DNA from: Bacteroidota bacterium | GTDB taxonomy: Bacteria; Bacteroidota; Bacteroidia; Flavobacteriales_F; PHOS-HE28 | Direction of reading: 5' to 3' | Length of the DNA stretch: 29,592 bases | Assembly (NCBI GenBank): GCA_023418095.1 | Contig: JAEZDL010000271.1 | Coordinates: forward strand, 1 to 29,592 | Shown here: positions 1 through 9,400 of the stretch, piece after piece | Layout: the number at the start of each line of letters is the position of its first letter | Position numbering within the stretch: position 1 is the stretch's first letter | The notes under the pieces: generated by a model | Told to the model about the DNA's origin: nothing | Databases searched by the model: none | The model's input: only the letters and a program-made list of their open reading frames with translations | Translations under genes and position numbers: made by a program

Positions 1-58
1 AGCGGCGCTGGCTGTTTACTTTGGCACATGTAAGGCGGAAAGAAGTAAGGAACACTGA

Positions 59-2869
59 ATGAGCGAAGCGACGGAAAAAGGCGTACGGTTAAGCAAGGTG
101 GCCCGGGAATTCAACCTCGGGTTGCACACGGTGGTGGAGTTCCTCGAAAAGAAGGGGCACGCCGTCGAGAGCAACCCGAACACGAAGATCCCCGGCGAAC
201 TCTATGATCTGCTGCAGGATGAATTCGGCACCGACAAGGAGATCAAGGAGAAGAGCCTGCGCACCGTGCAACAGCGTCAAGAGCGCGAAACGATCAGTCT
301 TGTGCCACCACCGCGTGAGGTAACACCTGTTCGTCCGCGCGAAGTGGAACCCGAACCTGCTGCACCAGCGCCTGAACCGATCCGCCAGGAAACCCCTGCG
401 CCCACGCCAGCCGCCGAGACCACACCACCTGCGAGCGACGCGCCCCCTGCGCGATCGGAGCAGGAGTCTGCGAGATCTGAAGAGAAGGATGAAGTGATCA
501 AGCCGAAGGTCGAGAAGCCTGGAGTGAAGATCGTTTCCAAGATCGATCTCGCCGGAACCGAGCGCGGCCGCCGTGGGAAGACCGCCGATGCACCACGTGG
601 CAAACAGGATCAACGCACACCGCCAGCGGATCGGCCAGCTGCGAAGTCCGAACAGCCGATCGCACGATCCACTACACCACCGGCCACGTCACCACAAACG
701 CCTGAAGCGCCGGCTGGTCAGCAACCCGCACAACCGCCGGCACCACCGGAAACGATCCGCGTGAACGTGCAGAAGCTTGCCGGATTGAAAACACTTGGCA
801 AGATCGATCTGCCGGTGGAGCGTGAGCGAAAGCCCTCCGATCGGGGCCAGCAGGAACGTGGCCGCCGCAAACGTATCGTGAAGCCGGGTCCGGTGAACAT
901 TGAACGTGCGGTTCAACAGGAACAGCGCTCACCGGCGCCAAGCAGCGGCCGCCCCGGTGAATTGGATGAGAACGCGGTGAAGAAGAAGGTGAGCGAAACG
1001 CTCGCCCGGCTTACCGGCACAGGAAAGAGCCGCGGATCGAAGATGCGGCGCGATAAACGCAGCCAGCGCTTCAACCGCATGGAGGAGGAGCAGGCAGCAC
1101 GCGAACTTGCCGGCAGAACGATCAAGGTGACGGAATTCGTTACCGCGAGCGAACTGGCGAGCATGATGGAAGTGCCCGTCACCGACATCATCAAGGCATG
1201 TTTCAGCCTTGGCATGATGGTGAGCATCAACCAGCGGCTCGATGCCGAGACCCTCGCCGTGATCGCGGAGGAATACGGTTTCACCGTGGAATTCGTAGGT
1301 GCGGATGTCCAGCAGGATCTTTCCGAGGAACCCGATGACCCCGCACGCGTAGTGGCACGTCCGCCGATCGTTACCGTGATGGGCCACGTGGATCATGGTA
1401 AGACCTCGCTGCTCGATCAGATCCGCAAAGCGAACGTGATCGCCGGGGAAGCCGGTGGCATCACCCAGCACATCGGCGCGTACAACGTTCAACTGGAAAG
1501 CGGGAAACGGATCACCTTCCTGGATACTCCGGGTCACGAAGCCTTTACCGCCATGCGCGCACGTGGTGCGCAGGTCACGGATATCGCGATCATCGTGATC
1601 GCCGGTGATGATAGCGTGATGCCGCAGACGCGTGAAGCGATCAACCACGCGCAGGCCGCCGGCGTGCCCATGGTATTCGCCTTCAACAAGATGGACAAGG
1701 AAGCTGCGAACGCGGACAAGCTGCGCGAGGAGCTTTCGCAGATGAACATCCTCGTGGAGGAATGGGGTGGAAAGTACCAGACGCAGGAGATCAGCGCCAA
1801 GAAAGGCACTGGCGTGGATCAACTCCTGGAAAAGGTGTTGCTCGAAGCCGAACTGCTCGATCTGAAGGCCGATCCGGGCAAACGCGCACATGGCGTTGTG
1901 ATCGAAAGCACGCTTGAACAAGGTCGTGGTTACGTTACCACGTTGCTCGTCGATTCAGGTACATTGCGCAAAGGCGATGTGATCCTCGCCGGCCAGTACA
2001 GCGGCCGTGTAAGAAATATGTTCAACGAGCGCGGACAGAGCATTCCTGAAGCCGGTCCTTCGCAACCTGTTTCGATCCTTGGTCTCGATGGCGCGCCGAA
2101 TGCAGGTGACACGTTCCAGGTATTCGAGGATGAACGTGATGCCAGGCAGATCGCCACACGGCGCCAGCAATTGCAGCGCGAACAAGGCATCCGCACGCAC
2201 AAGCACATTACGCTCGATGAGATCGGCCGCCGTCTTGCGATCGGTGATTTCAAGGAATTGAACGTGATCGTGAAGGGCGACGTGGATGGATCCGTGGAAG
2301 CACTGACCGATTCACTGCTGAAGCTCACGACCGAACAGATCAAGGTGAGCGTGATCCACCGCGCTGTAGGTCCGATCGCGGAGAGCGATGTATTGCTCGC
2401 CAGCGCATCCAACGCGATCATCGTCGGCTTCCAGGTACGTCCAACGCCGGGTGCGCGAAAGCTCGCCGAGACCGAGGAGATCGACATCCGTCTCTATTCG
2501 ATCATCTACGACGCGATCGAAGAGATCAAGCAGGCCATGGAAGGCATGCTCGCGCCGAAGGAAGTGGAAAAGGTCACCGGTACTGCCGAGGTTCGCGAGA
2601 CCTTCCGCATCAGCAAGGTGGGCACGATCGCAGGTTGCTACGTGCTGGATGGAAAGATCGAGCGCAAGAACAAGGTGCGCGTGATCCGCGATGGCATCGT
2701 GATCTACACAGGCGACCTCGATACGCTCAAGCGCTTCAAGGACGATGTGCGCGAAGTGACGCACGGCTACGAGTGCGGCCTCAACATCAAGAACTTCAAC
2801 GACATCAAAGTAGGCGACCATGTGGAGGCCTTCGAGATGGTGGAAGTGAAGCGGACGTTGGAGGGGTAG
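59..2869 (+). CDS. infB: Translation initiation factor IF-2
   Basis: IF-2 is the GTPase that brings initiator fMet-tRNA to the 30S subunit and promotes 50S joining. The 936-residue product has a first IF2_N-type helical domain at about residues 7-55. A long Pro/Ala/Glu/Lys-rich, probably disordered linker follows to about 320, then a second IF2_N domain at about 355-405. The G domain carries GHVDHGKT (about 441-448, P loop), DTPGHEAF (about 488), NKMD (about 541) and SAKKGTG (about 578). The C-terminal half matches the IF-2 domains II to IV that bind fMet-tRNA. The start has a plausible TAAGGA seven bases upstream (46-51). The gene probably ends a nusA-infB type operon, but the 58 bases before it are too short to identify the upstream gene. 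A perfect hairpin terminator follows. The identification is secure. Confidence 0.98.
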   Translation: MSEATEKGVRLSKVAREFNLGLHTVVEFLEKKGHAVESNPNTKIPGELYDLLQDEFGTDKEIKEKSLRTVQQRQERETISLVPPPREVTPVRPREVEPEPAAPAPEPIRQETPAPTPAAETTPPASDAPPARSEQESARSEEKDEVIKPKVEKPGVKIVSKIDLAGTERGRRGKTADAPRGKQDQRTPPADRPAAKSEQPIARSTTPPATSPQTPEAPAGQQPAQPPAPPETIRVNVQKLAGLKTLGKIDLPVERERKPSDRGQQERGRRKRIVKPGPVNIERAVQQEQRSPAPSSGRPGELDENAVKKKVSETLARLTGTGKSRGSKMRRDKRSQRFNRMEEEQAARELAGRTIKVTEFVTASELASMMEVPVTDIIKACFSLGMMVSINQRLDAETLAVIAEEYGFTVEFVGADVQQDLSEEPDDPARVVARPPIVTVMGHVDHGKTSLLDQIRKANVIAGEAGGITQHIGAYNVQLESGKRITFLDTPGHEAFTAMRARGAQVTDIAIIVIAGDDSVMPQTREAINHAQAAGVPMVFAFNKMDKEAANADKLREELSQMNILVEEWGGKYQTQEISAKKGTGVDQLLEKVLLEAELLDLKADPGKRAHGVVIESTLEQGRGYVTTLLVDSGTLRKGDVILAGQYSGRVRNMFNERGQSIPEAGPSQPVSILGLDGAPNAGDTFQVFEDERDARQIATRRQQLQREQGIRTHKHITLDEIGRRLAIGDFKELNVIVKGDVDGSVEALTDSLLKLTTEQIKVSVIHRAVGPIAESDVLLASASNAIIVGFQVRPTPGARKLAETEEIDIRLYSIIYDAIEEIKQAMEGMLAPKEVEKVTGTAEVRETFRISKVGTIAGCYVLDGKIERKNKVRVIRDGIVIYTGDLDTLKRFKDDVREVTHGYECGLNIKNFNDIKVGDHVEAFEMVEVKRTLEG

Positions 2870-2890
2870 CACAAGTCCGATATGCAACGA

Positions 2891-2918
2891 AAAAAGCCGG
2901 CATCGATGCCGGCTTTTT
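2891..2918 (+). terminator. Intrinsic terminator after infB
   Basis: This is a perfect 28-base palindrome: each arm reads AAAAAGCCGGCATC on its own strand, giving a GC-rich stem flanked by A5 and T5. It lies 22 bases after the infB stop. It is symmetric, so it could act in both directions. It also shows that an in-frame ATG at 2882 cannot be the natural start of the next gene. Confidence 0.92.
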
Positions 2919-2950
2919 CTATTTTCGATGTCGTGCGGTGGATTGGACTG

Positions 2951-4444
2951 ATGAGATATTCAATGCGGCTATGCTTGTTGCTGTTCACTTTTGTAGGAGG
3001 CGTAACGGCATGGCCGCAACAGTCATTCGATCTTGATACAACCTTCCGAACAGAGATTGATACCTACTATGTGAATTCGATCTATCCCTTACCAGACGGT
3101 AAGATCTTCGTTTCGGGTCAGATCAGAGTTCCAACTGATCCGATCGGCGTTCTTCGTGGAAGTGTGAAGCTGCTGCCAGATGGCAGCCGCGATCCGGACT
3201 TTCCATCGTTCCCACAAACAACGGGAGGGGGACGAATAGTACCTTGGATGGAGGATCACATGTATGTCCAAAGTAGTCATACGGTTCGAAGGCTGACGAT
3301 AGACGGTCTTGTGGACCCGTCTTTTATTTCGATGAACCTTGGTTCCTACTTTGTTTCGCTCCAAGGCGGTGATTATCACGTATATCCCGATGGGCGGATC
3401 CTAATGAGCGGGGTTCACAATCTTCATGATTCGATAAGGGGCTTCGAAGGATTACACTGCCTGATCTGGTTCAGTGATCAAGGTTATCTGGATACCACCA
3501 AAACCCATCGTACGTGTGCCGGTAGCTTAAATACACTCCAGGAATTACCGGATGGGAAGTTCATCGGTTCATTGGGCAATCCGCCAAACTCAGCTGCATG
3601 GGATGGTCAGCCTACAGGCAGCAATATCATCCGCTTCCATGCCGATGGTAAACTGGATACCACTTTTCAAGCAAATGTGTGGTGGGGGGAGGCGTATGGC
3701 TTTCTACCAATGCAGGATGGAAGGATTCACGCCGTTGGCCGATTCCAAGTGGAAGGTATCCAGGATACCTTACTGATAGTACGGTTCCTGCAAGATGGTT
3801 CCCTTGATCCCGGCTTCAATAATCATCTCGATCTGCGAATAACTGAAATGACCGGTTTTGCTCAAGGGGCGATCGCAAGATCCATTCAACCGTTAGGAGA
3901 TGATCGGCTGGTCGTAACAGGCCAATTCGAGTTGGTTGAGGGACTTCCGATCCGCAACATCTGCTTGATCGATACGAGCGGATATGTCGCGGACGAGTAT
4001 TTCACTGGTCCTGGTTGCGGAAATTTCACCTATCAAGGATTGACTCGCAGTACTATCAGTGGCATCATGCCCGGCATTGACGGCAATTGGTACATATGGG
4101 GTGCATATCACGGCTACGATGATGGCACCACCAACGATACTCTGCAACGAATGATCAGCAGGCTTTATGGTTTTGATGTGTCTATAGGAGAACACCATTC
4201 AACCGCAACGATAAATGTGTTTCCGAACCCGGGAGATGAGCAGATCACGATCGACCTGGATGTACCCAATTCGGGAAGTATATCCGTTCAGGTTTATTCA
4301 TCATTGGGCGAGGCCGTGTTGGATCGGCGGGTGAGGCAACTGCCCGTTACATTGAACACCAAAGAATTTCCCAGTGGTCTTTATACGATCCTGATGGAAA
4401 CCTCCGATCGATCGAAGTATCAGACGAAGTGGATCAAGGAATAG
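2951..4444 (+). CDS. Exported delta-60 repeat protein with T9SS type A sorting domain
   Basis: This 497-residue protein is probably secreted to the cell surface or medium by the type IX secretion system. The N-terminus (MRYSMRLCLLLFTFVGG) is a Sec signal peptide. The body holds several delta-60-type repeats, each with a 'DG.lDp.F' segment and an 'lpDGkI.vsG' segment, for example LPDGSRDPDFPSF, FHADGKLDTTFQ and FLQDGSLDPGFN. Such repeats are thought to form beta-propeller-like structures. The last 85 or so residues (from about 410, with NVFPNPGDEQ and a final FPSGLYTI..KWIKE) match the Por secretion tail. A longer reading from 2882 would run through the infB terminator, so the start is placed at 2951; the ATG at 2963 is also possible. 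GC content is visibly lower than in the flanking genes. Ligand or function is unknown. Confidence 0.88.
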   Translation: MRYSMRLCLLLFTFVGGVTAWPQQSFDLDTTFRTEIDTYYVNSIYPLPDGKIFVSGQIRVPTDPIGVLRGSVKLLPDGSRDPDFPSFPQTTGGGRIVPWMEDHMYVQSSHTVRRLTIDGLVDPSFISMNLGSYFVSLQGGDYHVYPDGRILMSGVHNLHDSIRGFEGLHCLIWFSDQGYLDTTKTHRTCAGSLNTLQELPDGKFIGSLGNPPNSAAWDGQPTGSNIIRFHADGKLDTTFQANVWWGEAYGFLPMQDGRIHAVGRFQVEGIQDTLLIVRFLQDGSLDPGFNNHLDLRITEMTGFAQGAIARSIQPLGDDRLVVTGQFELVEGLPIRNICLIDTSGYVADEYFTGPGCGNFTYQGLTRSTISGIMPGIDGNWYIWGAYHGYDDGTTNDTLQRMISRLYGFDVSIGEHHSTATINVFPNPGDEQITIDLDVPNSGSISVQVYSSLGEAVLDRRVRQLPVTLNTKEFPSGLYTILMETSDRSKYQTKWIKE

Positions 4445-4484
4445 AAGCTCGTTGTCTTCAGATCACATCGATCGAACCTTAACG

Positions 4485-4952
4485 CTACATCTCGATCTCG
4501 TCCGGCACGATATAGCTTCCCGGGAATTCCGGCTTCAACTGATGCAGCAGGTTCTCCGCTTCGAGCCGGGTACGCAGATCGCCCACGCGCAGCCTGAAGT
4601 TCGGCGCGAGCCAGCTGATGTATGCAGGCAGATCGGGATACTTCTGAAGAAATGATCGCTTCATGTCCTCGGCGGGTTTGCGCTCGCCGAGAAAGATCTG
4701 CACGCGATAGCCTTGCTGCTTGTGATCATGCTCTGCATGCAATTCCATCAGTCGCTCGATCCTGGGATCCACGATCAGGTTCACATCGCCGCCCGATCGG
4801 AGCTGATCGGTGGCCGCCGTATCGGTGATCGGCGTATCGATCGCAGCGGTGACAGCGTTCGCGTCGTACGGCTGGAACAATTTCACCGGAGGAGCTTCCT
4901 GCGCGAAAAGTGAGAGGACGAGAAGTTGCGAGAGAAGCAAAAGGGAACGCAT
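4485..4952 (-). CDS. SPOR-domain exported protein
   Basis: This is a 155-residue secreted protein. A signal peptide (MRSLLLLSQLLVLSLFAQ) is followed by a variable Ala/Thr/Asp-rich stretch and a C-terminal SPOR domain at about residues 80-155, recognisable from GYRVQIFLG, the middle W-containing segment, and FRLRVGDLRTRLEAENLLHQL. SPOR domains bind denuded peptidoglycan glycan strands, usually at division sites. An upstream in-frame ATG at 4961 exists. However, an exact Bacteroidota -7 element (TACTTTTG on this strand, 4974-4967) would put transcription start near 4960, so 4952 is the better start and also gives the cleaner signal peptide. The gene is divergent from the respiratory operon and convergent with the T9SS protein gene. 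No functional link to either is evident. Confidence 0.85.
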   Translation of the reverse strand: MRSLLLLSQLLVLSLFAQEAPPVKLFQPYDANAVTAAIDTPITDTAATDQLRSGGDVNLIVDPRIERLMELHAEHDHKQQGYRVQIFLGERKPAEDMKRSFLQKYPDLPAYISWLAPNFRLRVGDLRTRLEAENLLHQLKPEFPGSYIVPDEIEM

Positions 4953-4966
4953 GCAGGCCATGAGGC

Positions 4967-4974
4967 CAAAAGTA
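4967..4974 (-). promoter_or_regulatory. Bacteroidota -7 promoter element for the SPOR gene
   Basis: On the minus strand this reads TACTTTTG, an exact match to the Bacteroidota housekeeping -7 consensus TAnnTTTG. It lies 14 bases before the preferred start codon at 4952. No clear -33 TTTG was found at the expected distance. Confidence 0.5.
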
Positions 4975-5017
4975 TACCGATCGGCCTGTGCGATAGCGAT
5001 GTAAGGTGAGGCCCATA

Positions 5018-5036
5018 ATTTAGAACGGCTCTAAAT
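5018..5036. promoter_or_regulatory. Perfect inverted repeat, candidate operator upstream of the ACIII-cox operon
   Basis: ATTTAGA-N5-TCTAAAT (spacer ACGGC) is a perfect 7-bp dyad with a 5-bp spacer, AT-rich in a GC-rich context, lying in the divergent intergenic region between the SPOR gene and actA. Its centre is about 80 bp upstream of the transcription start predicted from the -7 element at 5093. That size and symmetry fit the binding site of a dimeric regulator, and the position suits an activator. I cannot assign a regulator family from the sequence alone. Confidence 0.55.
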
Positions 5037-5092
5037 AGTGACATCTCCATGGCAACCGCTCACACCGGCTACCCCTGAAGCACTTCCCCGTG

Positions 5093-5100
5093 TATTTTTG
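5093..5100 (+). promoter_or_regulatory. Bacteroidota -7 promoter element for the ACIII-cox operon
   Basis: TATTTTTG matches TAnnTTTG exactly. It ends 42 bases before the ATG at 5143, which predicts a leader of roughly 35 bases. This supports 5143, not an upstream GTG at 5038, as the actA start. No convincing -33 TTTG is present, which would be consistent with dependence on an activator (inference). Confidence 0.55.
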
Positions 5101-5142
5101 CGCCCGGACGATCCAAGCCTGTCCATCCCTAAACTGTCCGGA

Positions 5143-6465
5143 ATGCCGCTTGTAGCAAGGATCTTAGAACGTTTCCCCGGGCTTTTCCTCGCAACCCTCG
5201 CTGTTCTCTTCTCTCTAACCGGCCCCCAGCTTCACGCGCAGGCGGAGGATGCTGCGCTGTACGCATCGGGCGAAAAGATCTTCAAGGGGAATTGTGCCAG
5301 CTGCCACAAGCCGGATAAGGATATGGTGGGTCCGGCCATTGCTGGGGCGAAAGCGCGTTGGGAAGGAAAAGGTGACATCTACGCGTGGGTGAAGAACAGC
5401 CAGGCGGTGATAAAGAGCGGCAACGCATACGCCGTTGAGCTGTTCGAGAAATGGAACAAGAGCATCATGACGCCCAACGGTCTCAGCAACGAGGAGATCG
5501 ATGCGGTGTTGTACTACGCTGACAATTTCGCACCTCCGGCCGCGAAGACCGATCAGACCACAACTACAACGACCACTGCTGCACCGGAGGAAACTTCAAG
5601 ATCCTGGCCATGGCTGGTCGTGCTCGCGTTGCTGTTCATCATCATCGCTTTGAGCCTTGGTGGGGTAAGAAAGACGCTGGACAATGCTGTGCGGGAATCG
5701 GAAGGCCGCGCGCCGGCACCGGAGATCACCACGTGGCAGAGCATCAAGCTTTGGGCCTGGAACAACAAGATCTTCGCCACGGTGATCGTACTATTCATCC
5801 TTACGTACGTGATCATCCAGCTCTGGAATTTCGCATTCAACATCGGTGTATATGGTGGTGAGAGCGTGGAGAACTACAGGCCGGAGCAGCCGATCGCCTT
5901 CAACCATACGTTGCATGCCGGGCAGGAAAACCTTGCGATCAATTGCCAGTATTGCCACAGCAGCGCAGAGAAGAGCAAGCATGCCGGCATTCCCAGTGCG
6001 AACGTTTGCATGAATTGCCATAAGGCCGTTTCCACCGGAACCACCACAGGCACTACCGAGATCGCCAAGATATACAAGGCTGTGGGTTGGGATCCGGAAG
6101 GCCAGGTGTACACCGGCAAGGTGGAACCGATCCGCTGGGTGAAGGTTCACAACCTGCCCGATCATGCCTATTTCAGCCATGCGCAACACGTGGCGGTGGG
6201 TAAGATCGAATGCCAGGATTGCCACGGACCGATCGATACCGAAATGACCGTTGCCGAGCAGTGGGCGCCACTCACCATGGGCTGGTGCATTCAATGCCAC
6301 AACGATCGCGAGCCGAAGATGGATGGCAATGGCTATTACGATGAAGTGATGGCCCGCCTGGAGGAGACCGATCTGGGCCATCGCGAACTGAAGGCGTATT
6401 TGGAGGACGATAGGATCACCGTAAAGGAGCTTGGCGGCTGGGAATGCGCCAAGTGCCACTACTAA
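5143..6465 (+). CDS. actA: ACIII subunit ActA, multihaem cytochrome c with N-terminal monohaem domain
   Basis: This is the multihaem c-type cytochrome subunit of alternative complex III, which oxidises menaquinol and feeds c-type carriers or oxidase. The 440-residue protein has a signal-like N-terminus (MPLVARILERFPGLFLATLAVLF), a class I type cytochrome c domain with CASCH at 51-55, and a Thr-rich linker. Two membrane segments follow at about 155-175 and 205-230. The C-terminal pentahaem domain has CxxCH at 268, 289, 357, 382 and 435, the last one five residues from the C-terminus. That makes six haem-attachment motifs in all. An in-frame GTG at 5038 would extend the protein, but the -7 element at 5093 and the signal sequence favour 5143. 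It is the first gene of the operon, and actB begins 17 bases after its stop. Confidence 0.93.
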   Translation: MPLVARILERFPGLFLATLAVLFSLTGPQLHAQAEDAALYASGEKIFKGNCASCHKPDKDMVGPAIAGAKARWEGKGDIYAWVKNSQAVIKSGNAYAVELFEKWNKSIMTPNGLSNEEIDAVLYYADNFAPPAAKTDQTTTTTTTAAPEETSRSWPWLVVLALLFIIIALSLGGVRKTLDNAVRESEGRAPAPEITTWQSIKLWAWNNKIFATVIVLFILTYVIIQLWNFAFNIGVYGGESVENYRPEQPIAFNHTLHAGQENLAINCQYCHSSAEKSKHAGIPSANVCMNCHKAVSTGTTTGTTEIAKIYKAVGWDPEGQVYTGKVEPIRWVKVHNLPDHAYFSHAQHVAVGKIECQDCHGPIDTEMTVAEQWAPLTMGWCIQCHNDREPKMDGNGYYDEVMARLEETDLGHRELKAYLEDDRITVKELGGWECAKCHY

Positions 6466-6482
6466 GAGAACAACGGGCACGC

Positions 6483-9400
6483 ATGTCGAGCACGAAGCGA
6501 TATTGGAACGATCTGCGGGAGCTGAACGATGCTTCCGGGCAGATCGATGGCGGTCAGCATGAGTTCCCGCAGGAACTCGCCATCGATCAGGTGCTTGCTG
6601 ATAAGAGTTTCCAGGGCGCCAATACCGGCCGCCGGGATTTCCTGAAGTTCCTTGGGTTCTCGATCGGTGCGGCGAGCCTTGCTGCGTGCGAGGCACCGGT
6701 GATCAAGTCGATCCCCTACGTGAACAAGCCGGAGGATGTGACCCCGGGTGTCGCCAACTGGTACGCCAGCACGTTCTATGATGGGGAAAGCTTCGCCAGT
6801 ATCATGGTGAAGACCCGGGAAGGCCGGCCGATCCACATCACCGGGAATCCACATTTCGGGATCAACCGCAACCCGATCGCGAAGCGCGGATCGATCAATG
6901 CACGGGTGAACAGCTCGGTGCTGGAACTTTATGATGGAGCGCGTTTGCGCGGGCCGGTGAAGCGGACCGAGGAAGGCTTCGCTTCACTCAGCTGGCTGGA
7001 TGTGGATACTGCGGTGATCCCGGCCTTGAACAGTGCCACAGGCCGATCGGTGCTTCTCACTTCTACGGTGATCAGCCCAAGCACGCTCGCTGCGATCGGA
7101 AAATTGAAGGAGCGTTTCCCGCGGATCGAACACATCCAGTACGATACGATCAGCTACAACGGCATCACGCGTGCGAACCAGGCAAGCTTCGGCAAGCGTG
7201 TGTTCCCCTCCTACGATCTCACGAAGGCCGATGTGATCGTGAGCATCGATGCGGATTTCCTGAGCGGTTGGGGAAGTAGCAACGAGAACGCATGGCAATA
7301 TGCGGTGCGCCGCGAGCCCGGTACTGGTATGAGCAAGCACTTCCAGTTCGAGGCGCGCATGAGCATGACCGGTGCGAACGCCGATGTTCGGGTTCCTGTG
7401 CTGGTTAGCGATCTTCCCCAGGTGGTGATCAGCCTGCACGATCATATCGCGAAGCGCGCATCGGGCACACCGATCGGCGGTGCGGGCACGGAGATCGATG
7501 GTGCGACGCATGCGGCCGCGCAGGCCCTGCTCGCTGCACGTGGCAAAAGCGTGGTGCTGTGCGGAAGCAACGATGAAGGTATCCAGACGATCGTGAACAG
7601 CATCAATTCGATGCTGGGCAACTACGGGAACACGATCGATCTCGACCGGCACACCTTCTTCTTCCAGGGGGATGATGCGGCCGTGGCGCAGTTGGTGAAG
7701 GATATGACCTCCGGCAACGTGGGCGCGCTGTTGATCGCCGATGTGAATCCGGCCTACAGCCTGCCGAACGCCGCCGAATTCAGAGAGGCGCTGTCTAAGG
7801 TGGCGATGTCCGTGAGCTTCAGTGGGCTGGAGGATGAGACCGCGAGCCTGTGCAACATCATCTGCCCTTCCAGCCATTACCTGGAAAGCTGGAACGACTA
7901 TCAACCCAAACCGGGTAGCTACGCCATCGCCCAACCTGCGATAAGACCGCTGTTCGATACACGTCCCTGGCAGGAGAACATCCTTCGGTGGGGCAACGTG
8001 CAGGACAGCTATTACGATTTCATCCGATCGAACTGGCAGACCACGATCGCTGCACAAGCAGGTCTGTTCGAAGATTCCTGGAACACCGCGGTGCATAACG
8101 GTGTCTTCGAAGGCGCCCCGGCCGCGATCGGTGCAGGTGCCACGTTCGCTGGCAATGTTGCCGGTGCCGCCGGTGCGATCCGCCGCGCCGCGAAAGGCGA
8201 AGGTGGTTTCGAACTTCAATTCTATACCAAGGAATCGATCGGCAATGGCCAGCACGCCAACAACCCCTGGCTGCAGGAACTGCCCGATCCGATCACCAAG
8301 ATCACGTGGGACAACTACGTGATGATGAATCCCGCGGATGCGGAGGAACTTGGTGTGAACATCTACCTCGGCGAACAATCCCCGGCACATCTTGTAACGG
8401 TCACCATCGGTGAGCGGTCCATCACGCTGCCGGCAGTGGCATCTCCTGGGCAGAAGGCCGGCACGCTCGCGATCGCGCTCGGTTATGGCCGTGGCGAGAA
8501 TGGCGAACGCGTTGGCCGCGCAGCTGCGATCACCAATGACGATGGCGAGATCGCTTCCGTAGGAAAGAACGTTTACGGATACACCAGCCTGGTGAACGGT
8601 ACGATCAGCTACGAAGTGCTGAACGTTTCGCTGGAAAAGACCGGCGGAACCTGGCCGATCGCGCGCACGCAGACCCAGTTCACCCACATGGATCGCCAGA
8701 GCGTGGTGAAGGAGACCTCGCTGCCGATCTTCCTCAACAGCGAACCGGAGGTCTACAACCGGCCGAACACGCTCGCGGTGCACGAGGATGTGAACAACGA
8801 TGGCGAGCGCGATTCGCACGATCGGAAGACGGTGCATGAGTTCGATCTGTGGGAGAACCATGCGGTGGAGAACGTCGGCCATCGCTGGGGCATGAGCATC
8901 GACCTGAACGCATGCACCGGTTGCGGGGCCTGCGTAACGGCATGCCACAGTGAGAACAACATCCCGGTAGTAGGAAAGGATGAGGTGCGCCGCAGCCGCG
9001 AAATGCACTGGTTGCGCATCGATCGCTACTTCAGTTCGGACATGACCCATGAGAAAGGGCGCGCCGAAGGGAAGGGCAAGATCGAGCGGTACCTGGAGAT
9101 GGAGAAGCCGAGCGAGAATCCCCGTGTGGTGTTCCAGCCGATGCTTTGCCAGCACTGCAACCACGCACCCTGCGAAACGGTCTGTCCGGTGGCCGCCACC
9201 ACGCACAGCAATGAGGGCCTCAACCAGATGGCCTATAACCGTTGCATCGGCACACGCTACTGCGCGAACAACTGCCCATACAAGGTGCGCCGCTTCAACT
9301 GGTTCAACTACGTTTCGGATAAGTTCGCCGAGGTTAATCCTGCATGGGATGATCTGGGCCGCATGGTGCTGAACCCCGATGTAACGGTACGCGCCCGCGG

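Noticed and set aside
1..58. 3' end of an upstream gene such as nusA
   Set aside because: All three frames have plausible stops within or at the infB start (31, 56 and 60), and the fragment is too short to recognise any protein.
2882..2950. ATG at 2882 as the start of the T9SS cargo gene
   Set aside because: The first codons would be encoded by the infB terminator hairpin; the signal peptide begins at 2951.
5038..5142. GTG at 5038 as the actA start
   Set aside because: The 35 extra residues are Pro-rich and not signal-like. An exact -7 promoter element at 5093-5100 lies within them, while ATG 5143 opens onto a good signal sequence.
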